DNA of 64,000 nt from Tremella fuciformis (lineage: Eukaryota > Basidiomycota > Tremellomycetes > Tremellales > Tremellaceae): positions 6,386,001 to 6,450,000 of the forward strand of contig CP136490.1 in NCBI GenBank assembly GCA_032768795.1, given 5' to 3'. Under the pieces are notes generated by a model, which was not told the DNA's origin, searched no databases, and worked only from the letters and a program-made list of their open reading frames with translations. The position numbers were made by a program, and so were the translations under genes. Shown here piece after piece: positions 20,838-30,948 of this stretch (the first letter of the stretch is position 1; every line of letters starts with the position of its first letter).

Positions 20838-21971
20838 TCACAATCTAGCAAGTCGATCGAGAGGACGACCCTTCATGTGCCGGCCGTCTCGTCGTAGGCC
20901 GGATACGTATTCTTCGGGGAACCAAGCCCAGCCATTGGGATCGCACTCTTGGTCGGCATTTGACGCCATCCTATACTGATGGGCCAACAAAGCTAGTGAA
21001 GGCTCGACATGCAGACGAGGATCGTTGCTCGCACCTGTAAGAGATTGGTAAGAGCTGACATTTCACAACGTCCGACAAAGCGTCCAGGGGGATCTCCAGC
21101 AGGTGCGTATTATCACCATCCTGAACCTATATACATCAGTGGATGCTCGCCGTGACGCGGCTTCCTTACATTCCATGCACAAGCTTGGCTTCGTCCGTGC
21201 GAGGGTTCTCGAGTTCTACTTGCCCACACGTCCGCAACAAGAGCAGTATCGCCGTTGAGACTACCAGTTAGTGACGTACGTATAGCCGATAGGAGTAAGG
21301 CGATCACCTTAATGCAGACTCGGGAAGCATCACCCTCTCCTGGAGTGCAAGAGTACGACCAGCTCTCAATCCCACAGCTCCGTCAAGTGACCGATCTAGG
21401 GCCGAATTGATAAGGTCAAGCAGATTTCCGGAAGCGCTGTCCTCCCTTGAAGTATCGATCGTAGGTAGGCCTGATACGGGATCAGCCCGTCGCTTTATTT
21501 CGCGGTATGCTGTCGAGATATGCCAACCACCCACCTAAGGTCTTCGATTTGCGGTCTGGTGACGCCGTTGTGCAATTCGCCGAATCGCGGGCCAAAAGGC
21601 GGACGTAAACTCTACTCGAGACCCCGTCGACAAGTTTAAGCACGAAGGGCAAAACAGTGATGGCTGTGAGTCATTCTTGATCTTGGAGCGCTCGTAATGC
21701 ATGACTCACTATACGGCCATCCAGAGCTCGAAGGTGTCTCACCGCCAGTTCCTGAACCTGAGGGCGCACCTGACTTGCGCACGGACCCATCCTTCGGGTA
21801 ACCTCAGCTGCCTTAGGTAATAAGACTCCGCTAACGGCTCACCGAATCGGAGTTCCGATCTTCAGAGGAGGTAGGCGAGCCATCAGCGGGATCCATGCGA
21901 CCTTGCTGGTCCGTGGTCCAATTGCCCCGGAGTCTCTGCAAAAGGGTCTCTACTGAGCCGGTCAAAGACAT
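20838..21971 (-). CDS. Nudix-like paralog N5, Nudix box erased
   Basis: Start at 21971: MSLTGSVETLLQRLRGNW. A 51-nt intron (phase 0) leads to DGSVRKSGAPSGSGTGGE. A phase-1 intron leads to TITVLPFVLKLVDGVSSRVY, the strand before the box. The box exon starts with GLP as in YSA1 but continues TIDTSREDSASGNLLDLINS, with none of the REUXEEXGU residues. Then SLNGDTALVADVW (phase 2), VQDGDNTHLLEIPLDALSDV (phase 0), and a tail with ASNDPRLHVEPSLALLAHQY that ends ...LDRLARL. The last junction is in phase only with an intron of 25 nt, too short for this genome, so it may be damaged; otherwise the frame stops near 20970. I infer no Nudix catalysis. Confidence 0.68.
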
Positions 21972-22493
21972 GTCTAGAGGCATCTCAATTGAGGACTGAG
22001 AGTGCTACTGATCAATGCGGAGGAGAGAGTCGCCAATGCAGCCGTCAGGGGGGGACTTGTAGCCCTTATGAGGGAGAGGGTCTGCCGACAGCAGCGTACA
22101 GCGCTCGGCTGCTCCACTTTGGCAGCACGTGTGGTCTTCCAGTCGTCCTTTGTGCCCGTCTAATCTCGCGAGAAGAAGGCGAAAGCCCCAACATGTCGCA
22201 GCGCTTGAAACACCATGCTCGGAAGGCGAGTGAGCTCGCAGTCGCACTCAGCCTCGCCTGAAGGGAAGGCGCAAGGAAGGGGAATTGCTCTCGTGATGTC
22301 CATGTGCTCAGCAGGTTGACAAGCGGGACAAGTAACAAGAAATGCAAATGTGGATGTTTGATCGGAGGACACTATGAAAGCTGGACATCGGAACATTTGT
22401 AATATGGTATTGGCAGGCGTTACGACTGTAACGGCGGTCCCGCTCGCTCGCTCAGGCAGTATCTCATATTTCTGCACTGACAGTCGAAGCCAA
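21972..22493. other. Intergenic between N5 and N6
   Basis: About 520 bp; presumed N5 promoter and N6 3' end. No conserved frame seen. Confidence 0.45.
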
Positions 22494-23717
22494 CTAGTCT
22501 TCATGGATCTCTGCGAGCGAGACTTCTTCGTGATTCGCAAGGCGATCCAGACACTCTAAGAAAGCCTGATTGTGGTTGGCGGCCAGCTCTCCTGCAGTGA
22601 AAGAGGTTTCATGGCCTCTCTCCCTGGCGCCAATGTCGTATCCGATACTCGAAACGGTATACAGAAGGCTCACCCACTTGAATAAGGTGTCCACCATCAG
22701 TCGATTGTTGGATTGAGCACCTGCTGTCAACATTCGCACGTGTCGCGCTTACAGTGCAATATCCTCACTTCGCGTGAACGACTCGAGGCTTTCAAGGGGC
22801 ACTTCGATACGGTCCAGGTCTTTTGCCTGTTCGGACTGTTCTCAGAGGACTGGCTAAGGTGAACAAGTATCGGCTCACAGGATCCAGTTTCTGGGACAGA
22901 CTGCGCATGTCGAAGCCTTCGTCCCTGTGCCACACATGAACGACCGTGGAGTTCGTGGCATTGGTGAGACGGCACATCAGCTGCGGATGCGAGGGGATTG
23001 TTACATGAGTCTTTACTCACCCTGAGTCTTTGACGGTGTTGGGATCGATCACTTTGCTGGACCTGAGTTCGAGGAGGGGTCCGGTAGAGAGACCCGTCTC
23101 CTTCCTCACGGTTCTCTCCGCGCACGCAAGGCGGAAAGATCCTTTTGCCCCTCTGTCTTCGGCAGAAACCAGACCCGCGGGGAGACCTATGGCTCTATGA
23201 GCCAATCTTACCGTGAGAGCCGAATGTCTGAAATGACTGACCGATCACTCTTACTGAAGAGGCATCACCTTTGCTAGCTGTACGGCCCACACAGCCCGGT
23301 GTATTCACATGGATTCCCATAATCGAGACCGACTGAGCCCCGCTTGCGCCCTTTGTGACCACAATAGGGATGACTGTCACACCTATGGCGTCAATTTATG
23401 TCAACGACATGAAAACTGGGAATCACTGTGAGGAATCTCATTGGGATCCACGGTGGCATCGACCTCTCCGTCAGGCGACCGGAAAAGTCTGTCGCTGATT
23501 TGGTAGACCTTTCCAGGACATGAGCGGGTCATCGCATCAGGGTGATGTGACTGACCGTAGGCTCCTCCATGCCGGTTTGAGAATCAATAGCGCGGACTTG
23601 AAAAGACCTGACAAACTTGTTGTCATCGCCGCCCACGACGAGTTTTCGACTCCAGTCTGTCGTCTCCCGCTGCGCAAGCTCGCCCACGATGGAGGACGTA
23701 TCGAATGATGCGGGCAT
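22494..23717 (-). CDS. Nudix-like paralog N6, partly degenerate Nudix box
   Basis: Start at 23717. Exon 1 ends FQVRAIDSQTGMEEPT, matching the N-terminal strand of YSA1 (MERIRWKDEDGKE). Then VYQISDRLFRSPDGEVDATV (phase 0) and VTVIPIVVTKGASGAQSVSI (phase 1). The box exon keeps GLPAGLVSAEDRG and has ACAERTVRKETGLS: two of the three Glu of REUXEEXGU are replaced (REU to RTV, EE to KE). Further segments are LMCRLTNATNSTVVHVW, KDLDRIEVPLESLESF (phase 0) and GAQSNNRLMVDTLFKWVSLL (phase 1), ending ...SLAEIHED. The intron after ...VKDSG has a GTGAGT donor but no nearby acceptor in the matching phase. Activity is doubtful. Confidence 0.7.
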
Positions 23718-24612
23718 ATTGGGAAAGATGTGTTTCTCTAAAGAAGCAATCTGAAATCACAGGAGTGACCAGTTGTCGAAGCTATTGAGACTTGAGGTGG
23801 CGACTGGAGATACTGTAACTATAATATGTTGCGGACGATGCAAGGCAGTGCCCCATCTACTCTGCGCTTCCTTTTGTATTGGTGCTTGCTTTGACAATTC
23901 GCAGAGAAGCGAAGAGTTTTGATCTAGCATCGATATCCGTCCCCGATGAAAGGACCAGTGCATCAGTATTTGAAACGTTTGGCACGTACACGAGCGCCAT
24001 AGCATTTCTCGTCCAGGGGGAGGAGAAAAGAAGGGTGGGGGCCAGGAAAGGAGCGCATCAGAGCTTGCTATACGTAGCCTTGCAAATATCTTGTATTGTC
24101 CAAGAGCGATGAGCTCAGGCCCAACCTTCATTTGGCTTTGGTAATGAGGATGTTCGAGTCTGACATATGTATGCAGGCGAGTGGAGTAGCAGTGTCTGAA
24201 ATCTGCTTGCCCTTACTTTAATCGGACATACTTTCTGTGGGCCAATGTGACTTGGAAAGTCAACAGGTGCGATCATCATGTCGGCGAAGAGCAGCGGACA
24301 CACATGCTGTCTAGGCTGACTGACAGGCACCAAGAAAGGCTGCTCAGTAGTCCGGGATGGTCTGAGCAGTCCGTCTGTCACAGTGACGACGAGAAAGATA
24401 GGAAAATGCATGCACAAGGGATGATTGTGAGATATGTTTGACATAGGTGACACAGGTGAGAGCGAGTCGTCATCATATGGCGGAGTATATATATATACAT
24501 ACAGTAGCCATGAAGAACTGGAGGATGTCATGCGGATGATCACAGAAAAGTTGTTGACAACAGATGGTACAGTCAAAGCATATGTATTCAGGTGGGCGAT
24601 CGAGCGATCCTC
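23718..24612. other. Intergenic between N6 and N7
   Basis: About 895 bp, AT-rich in parts, with a short tata run near 24488-24500. No conserved frame seen on either strand. Confidence 0.45.
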
Positions 24613-25798
24613 TCACCTGCCTGTCCGAGCTTTGTTTGAGAATGCTTCCACAAACTTGCAGGCAGGTAGGCGAGTGAGGAGCAAGCGGCCATTCTCAGGC
24701 ATCGGGATGGCTAAGAACATAAGAGACAAATGCCGCATGCAATCTTCGTTCGTTGCACTCGGATTGGCAGATCTCAGCCCTGACGCGAAGCTCTCATAGA
24801 TCTTGGCTGTTAAAAAGGTTATGGTGTCCATGCACTTATCCTTGTCACCCTGAGCGCCTGCAGGCATTAGTGCTCGTCCCCATGCACTCGAGGGAATGGA
24901 ACTGACTGCGGAAGTCCTGGAACAAATTCTCCAAAGGGATCACAAGCTTATTCACCTGTTTGTCCACTTTGCTCTGCCATTAGCAACCTGTCCACTCACC
25001 GGTCGGTCGGCGCGGGCTAACCTGATCCCGGTTGTCCCAGAGGGAGCTCAGCTGGAATGGTTCCTCCGCGTCATAGATCAGGGCGACGATCCGGTTCGAG
25101 GCATTGGTCAGGCGTACAATCAGCACAGAGTGCCCACTTCCTTGGCCTACGACAAGCTGCTCACCCTGCATCCCTGAGACTCAAGTCGTCGAAGACTTTG
25201 AAGCATCTGAGCTCGATACCATGACTTTCGACAGTAAGGCCGGTGTCCCTGCGCACTGCACGGAGTGCGCAACCGACGGTCCCATTGTGCGAAAGCTCAT
25301 TGTGCTCGACCAGTGCTGCCGGCAGACCTGCATGCGAACGTCAGGAACGGCTCTCATAATCCGAGACAGGGGGAGCCTGCAGAACTCACCGAAGACCGTC
25401 TTTGATTTGACAAGATCATCCGTTTCAGAGGGGTACACAGAGCCCGGAGGGTCCACCTCGACGACAAGTACAGAGGTTGTCTGAGGCTTGTCTTCGGCGG
25501 TGGTTATCAGAATGGGGAGTACTATCACCGCTGGAGTGTCAGATAAACCCACGAGTTAGGCGCAGCCACGGACTGTGCGGCTCCTCAGTGAAGTCGGTCT
25601 TGACAGGATTTCCGACTTCGTCCAGGATAGTCCTATTAAGCAGCGTGTAAGACTACGCGTGTCATGAATACCTCTACTCGATTGACGAAGGGGCGGGCTC
25701 AACGTCACGCCTCCTCTTTTGGTTAGACACTCCACGGCGACAGGGCCGTCCCGCAATCTGGTTTCTTTGGTCCACGTGGTCCCCTCTGTGGCAGACAT
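24613..25798 (-). CDS. Nudix-like paralog N7, degenerate Nudix box
   Basis: First array gene in transcription order; start at 25798, a short N-terminus. Exon 2 has TILDEVGNPVKTDFTEEPHS, then a phase-1 intron and VIVLPILITTAEDKPQTTSV. The box exon reads GLPAALVEHNELSHNG and then CALRAVRRDTGLTVESHG: the spacing of YSA1 with REUXEEXGU changed to RAVRRDTGL, so every catalytic Glu is lost. Then come VRLTNASNRIVALIYDAEEP, KVDKQVNKLVIPLENLFQ (phase 0) and, after a phase-1 intron, AQGDKDKCMDTITFLTAKIY, parallel to the last exon of YSA1. The junction after the DAG triplet is in phase only with a 28-nt intron. I infer a catalytically dead Nudix fold. Confidence 0.73.
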
Positions 25799-26461
25799 GA
25801 TGGCCTGTTAGCGTTGAGTGGTGAGTATCGGATGCGGGATGAGTACAGTAGTTGACAGGTGCAAGCGGTTGTGCATGCAGTACCGACGGGCCCGCACCGC
25901 TATTCTTATAGGTTTCTGGGCTCATGAGAAAACGATACTATGCGCCGCGCTTGCTTTGAAGCGGTGAGGGCTGAGCGGAGGCCACAAAGGCATTTCGTTT
26001 GCAGATGACGACCCTTGTCAGCCAGGCTGTCCAGCACCTCCTGTTGGTAAAAGAGGTAAGCAAGACAAATGTCGACTCAAAGGTCAATATGGTGGCGACC
26101 AAGGATGGTCATGGGCAGCTCTGCAGCATTTGAAAATCATCTGGCCTGTTTTGTCAAGCTCGGCAGAAACAAGTCGGCAGATTTCAGATGGCCGTGAAAG
26201 GACGAGTGATATGGGTGGGCCTTCTCCGACTCACATTCGCTGTCCGCCGATGAATTTGTAAACCCACGTTGGTCCGGATAAGAAGGCCATGGGGCACTGT
26301 GCAAGTCTCGGATGGCTACCGCGGGGCGCGGAACGGTCTGTCCGACTGACTCTCGTGTCAGCTATGTGCAATGATGCAAATACAGTGTCTGTGGTTGTTC
26401 GGATCTTCCCAATGGCTGCGCTCGCTGTGCGATGCGACTTTCCCCGAGCACACCCACAGTA
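25799..26461. other. Intergenic between N7 and CMC1
   Basis: About 660 bp holding the CMC1 3' end and N7 promoter. I see no further Nudix paralog here, so the array ends at N7. Confidence 0.5.
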
Positions 26462-26897
26462 TCATATTCTCTGCGGAGTCGATGCCGCCTCCTCTTTCCG
26501 GCCCATCATCGCCTTGAGCTTCTCCAATCTGCTCGCCTTGAGCGCCTCGACCGCCTGTCTCCCTTTCTCCGACCGATGAGCGATGTAGTCGAGTTTCATG
26601 TCGTCTATCCGCTCAGTCGTCATACTCCTCGATCAGCTCTTGTCACTCAGTCCTGCTGTAGATCGGGTGAACACACTACTCCCTCATGCATGCCTGCATG
26701 GCTTTGTGTTGAGATCGACATGAGAAAGGCAGAGAGAACGTCCGGCCCTCGGCGCATTGAGCGAATTCTGATCGTGAGGTTCTGAGACGCTGGATGTTGA
26801 CCTACTCACCTCGAACGATATCGTCGCACGCCTTGAGTGCCTGAGACTTGGCGGCTTCTACCACGGCCTCCTCTTCTCGTCTGGAAAGCGCCTCCAT
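26462..26897 (-). CDS. CMC1: COX assembly mitochondrial protein, twin CX9C (Cmc1 type)
   Basis: A small intermembrane-space protein that supports cytochrome c oxidase assembly, probably in copper handling. Three exons give about 117 residues. The N-terminus MEALSRREEEAVVEAA is followed by two exact CX9C motifs, CDDIVREFAQC and CRSQHKAMQAC, which form the helical hairpin imported by the Mia40 relay. The C-terminus is a basic helix, KLDYIAHRSEKGRQAVEALK. Introns of about 40 and 52 nt keep frame. The start at 26897 fits the family; there is no presequence, as expected for this import route. Divergent from the NUFIP-like gene at 27121. Confidence 0.88.
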
Positions 26898-27120
26898 CTT
26901 GCCACTGGAAGCATGAAGACTGTCGAAGTACGAAATGGCCAAAGACTGGGACGGAGAGATCAGGTCGGTCAGCTTTCAGGCACGGAAGAACATCGTCACG
27001 CCGACAACGGGGCCAACAGAAATTTACGCCGGCCTCTAAATCTCATTCGGTCTTTGATCAAACATGAGAAGCTAGACTCGAGGTATCGACACTCACCGTC
27101 CCTCGCTCGACGCTCTCACC

Positions 27121-28862
27121 ATGACCCATCCACGCGGCTTGTCGGGGTTGCCGCCTCGCCCCAACTTCAGCGGGCAACCGAGCACAGCTGCCGGTCCATC
27201 CCGTCCACCGAGGCATCAACCCGTGAACAACTCGGGATATGGCGGGGGATATGCTCAGGCGTACCAACAGTATGATGCTTCGAACTACTACTACGCCCAA
27301 ACCCAGGGCTTCGGTTGGCCTGGTTACGCGCCGCAGAATATACCTTACGCGTACCCTTACTCGTTCCCATACCCTGGCCAGCCCGCACAACCGCAAAGCT
27401 TTGGCCAGTCGCTGTTCGCCTTCAGGCCCACTGCAACACCCGAAGGATACTCTTACTCGTCCACGTATCAGCCGGAGCCAGTGGTCCCGCCGGATCGTCG
27501 CCCACCCCAATCGCTGCCCAACAAACGAGCCAGATTCACACCATCGGGGAACGTCAAAGGTGGTTCAAACCAAGCTTGGCGGAATTGCTCATATCCTGGA
27601 TGTAATTTCGTCGGCTCTGGTCACGATGTGGAGGTACACGAGGGAGACAGGCATCTCATGTTTCCGAAGGGAAAGATGATCGAACGCAGCGAGGAAGAGG
27701 AGCAATATGCACGCATACTTGGGTGGGGTCTTCTCTGCTCCTGCGTAGAGGAAGACTGACCCGACAGGCCCAATCCCGTCATACAGGGGACGAGCATCCG
27801 TCTGCAGACGGAGGAGGAAGTCGCCAAGTGGCTCGCCGATCGCAAAGCCAAGTGGCCGTCCTCGAAGCGAATTGCTGAGAAAGCTGCAGAATCTGCGCAG
27901 GCTTATGCACGAGGAGAGCTGTCAGGGCGAGGTCGAGGGAGAGGAGCGGGAGGCGGCGCATTAGGAAAGGGGGCGAGAGATCCTGCTGCCCAGGCGGAGG
28001 ACTGGGGGAGAGAGCCAGCGGAAGAGACTTTTCGCAGAGACACTGGCAGAGGCCGGGCTAGAGGGAGAGGGAGAGGCGATCATCTGGGAGGCGGTAGGGG
28101 CAGAGGCAGAGGCGGACATCACTCGGCGCCGCAAAGTCATGGACGTCCGCCTACTCCTACGGTGTCAGGAGCCATTGAGCCGCCACGTCCCGCCGAGAAG
28201 GCCACCGAAGATGATGGTAAAACCAAGATGGCGAATAGTCATCTCTTGGCGGGCCTCGACGACTACAGCTCTGATGATCTGTCTGATATCTCGTCAGATT
28301 CAAGCCTATCCGACTCCTCGTCAAACAGCACGTCGTCCGACGATGGCTCCGACAGTGGCTCTGACTCCGAATCAGATTCTGTCACAACAAGCGAGGACGC
28401 TGCCGCCAACGGCAGCATCGCTGAACCTTCCCCCGCACATCCCGTCCCTGAAAAACCGACATGCAAAGCCTTCTCACAAAACGGCAAATGCAAATTCGGT
28501 GACAAATGCCGTTTTGCGCATCGAGTAAGCTTTGAGTGTCGGATCTGTCTCCATCTGACCACTCCAGACTGGTGGCGGACAGGCCCAGGGCCTGGAGTCA
28601 AGGCCAAGACCCCCACGTCAACCCCCACCTCGCAAGGTCAATCCTTTTGAGCGCCCAAGTCTGCTTGGAGCAGTACGTTGATCTCGATATATGCAGCATC
28701 GCTGACTTGCAGCTCTTGGCAAATCCTATTCAGAACACCATCTCCCAGCTGTCTCAAACGATCCGTTTTCTGGTCGCAAACGACATGCTCGAAGGCGTCG
28801 AATTGCGGCCTGGAGAAGTGGATGAAGAGCAGCAGGCGCGGAACAAGGTGGTAGAGTTGTAG
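27121..28862 (+). CDS. NUFIP1-like protein with CCCH zinc finger
   Basis: A Tyr/Gly/Pro-rich N-terminus (about 130 residues) precedes a Cys/His segment, CSYPGCNFVGSGHDVEVHEG. After an intron near 27723-27767 comes GTSIRLQTEEEVAKWLADRK followed by AKWPSSKR, the NUFIP1/Rsa1 signature used in box C/D snoRNP assembly. Next are RGG-like repeats, an acidic Ser/Asp tract, and a CCCH finger CKAFSQNGKCKFGDKCRFAH. Two more introns lead to SLLGALLANPIQNTISQLSQ near the C-terminus. Nuclear RNA-related function is inferred from the family; the RGG and CCCH elements support RNA contact. The gene diverges from CMC1 with a promoter of about 220 bp. Confidence 0.85.
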
Positions 28863-29063
28863 AGTATGGTGTCGTGCACGCTGGAGTCATTGTTGTCACC
28901 ATTATGCTGCCGTTACCTTGTTATGCAGCGGCTTCACCATCGGTCATGTCCGCTCTTCGGCTATCGGCCACCTCGGACACGTGGGGCACAGCGAGATGAC
29001 TGAAAGCACTTGCCCCGCTCCTTTCACCTCTCCCATCTACTTCTCTACGAGTGGTAGCCCGAA

Positions 29064-30808
29064 ATGTCGTCCACTACGCCCCTGCTGGGCGGTCCGACGA
29101 CCTCGCCCGCTCAGAGTGCTCGACGCTCGCTACTCTCGACGGTGCTTGTCCCGGTATTACTCATCGCCGGCGTCATCTACATCACCGTCCGGGGCGAGAG
29201 AGAGCCAAAGGACGATCTCGGCAAAGTCAAGTACTGGATGAAGTCGTGAGTATCTTTTCAGGTGCAACGAGGTCGTATGCGAAGTAACGAGCTGACAAGT
29301 GAGTTCGCCAGTCATCGATGGACATATTGATCTGCCTATTTTTGTCAGAGAGGTGTATGGCAACAACATCACTTCGTTCGACCTGAACAGCAAGCTGGTG
29401 CGCTGCTAGTGTTGCACTATGACGCAGCTGATCCTTCATAGCCTGGCCATATGGATATACCCCGAGCTCGTGAAGGACGCCTCGGTGGCTTCTTCTGGTC
29501 GATGTGGGCAGCCATCTCATGTCTAGCACCAGCTGACCGTCAGCTTCACCGAGTGCCGACCAGAAGAAGACGGCCCAGATTTCCTCAACCCCACTGTGAC
29601 CGTCCGAGGCATGTATCGCTGTCTTGCGACATCGTGCCGGCTGATATTCAGACACCCTGGAGCAAATCGACGTCTCGCTCAACCTTATGGAGCAGTATCC
29701 AGACCACTTTGCCCCTGCCCGGACCGCCGACGATGTCATGAGCGCTGTCGGACAAGGCAAGATCGCCTCGCTCATGGGTGTCGAGGGGTGAGTGGTCTCG
29801 GATGGTCGACCTGACAGTCCTGAGCTCATCGTCAGTGCGCACATGCTCGGCAACTCGCTCGGCGTGCTGAGGATGTATTATGACCTCGGGGTCCGGTACA
29901 TGACCTTGACTCATAGCTGCAACAACGCCTTCGCCGATTCTGCCGGTATCTTCGGCCAGGTCGAAGAGCGATGGGGCGGGCTTTCGTGAGCAACCTTGCG
30001 GCGTACTGTTCTGAATTGTGCTGATCATAGGCCTCTTGGGAGGAAGCTGATCTGGGAGATGAACAGGATCGGAATGGTCATCGATCTCTCCCATGTCTCC
30101 GACAAGACTGCCGATCAGGCTTTGTCAGTCGCTGCTCACGGTGACTGGGCTTATGCTGATTTAGTAGGAGCCTCACCCGGGCACCCGTCATGTGGTCGCA
30201 CTCTTGCTCACGTCACTTCAACGATATCCAACGCAACGTTCCCGACTACATTCTTGACAAGGTCGGCAAGGGCAAACACAAGGTGGACGGGGTAGTAATG
30301 GTCAAGTGAGCCCGTCCCGGTCATGCAGAGTGGCCTGGCTCACGAACAGCTTCTATCCCGCCTTTGCGCTCCCAGAATCTGAAGCCAAACTTGGGAACAC
30401 ATCGACCATTGCTGACCATATCGACTACATTGGAAACAGGATCGGGCGGGACCAGTAGGTTGTCGACCCTTCTGTCTGAGCAGCAGCTAACCGCCAGCGT
30501 TGGTATCGGCTCAGACTACGATGGGATCGAGTCCACCCCTCATGGGCTGGAGGATGTCTCAAAGTACCCGAATCTCGTTAGCTATGCTTTATCAGCAGCG
30601 ATCAAGTAGCTCATGCCAGTTTGCCGAGTTGTACCGCCGCGGCTGGTCACAGCACGACCTCTCCGGGTTGGCGGGCGCCAACTTCCTTCGCGTCTTGCGT
30701 GGCGTTGAGGCAGTCAGCAAGAAGATGGCCAAAGATGGCAAGGCGCCCAGTATGGCAAAGTACGACAAGCGCAGGGACCTCGACCCGCACGACCCTTGGA
30801 TGGGATGA
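29064..30808 (+). CDS. Membrane dipeptidase-like zinc peptidase (family M19)
   Basis: Hydrolyses dipeptides and related substrates with two zinc ions. A single N-terminal membrane anchor ([18 protein letters not shown], about residues 24-41) would place the enzyme on the lumenal or extracellular side. Exon 2 opens with [12 protein letters not shown], the metal-binding His-x-Asp motif. Later exons carry [26 protein letters not shown] and [20 protein letters not shown], all typical of renal-dipeptidase homologues. At least seven short introns are needed. The end, ...[16 protein letters not shown], fits family length. It faces ICP55 tail to tail, only 140 bp apart. Confidence 0.9.
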
Positions 30809-30948
30809 ATGTTGAGCCAGCACAGTCATAGAGTCGGTTCGAAAGTTGCATTGCACGAGCCATATGCTGTGATGCGCAGTGCGAGTGATGCTTGATGCTT
30901 GTATATCTGTTGGAGCTGGACAACTCTGGATCTTGGCTGGTTGGCGAG

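Noticed and set aside
24434..24799. Plus-strand frame of 121 residues over the end of N7
   Set aside because: Antisense to the N7 tail exon, which is supported by alignment with the other paralogs.
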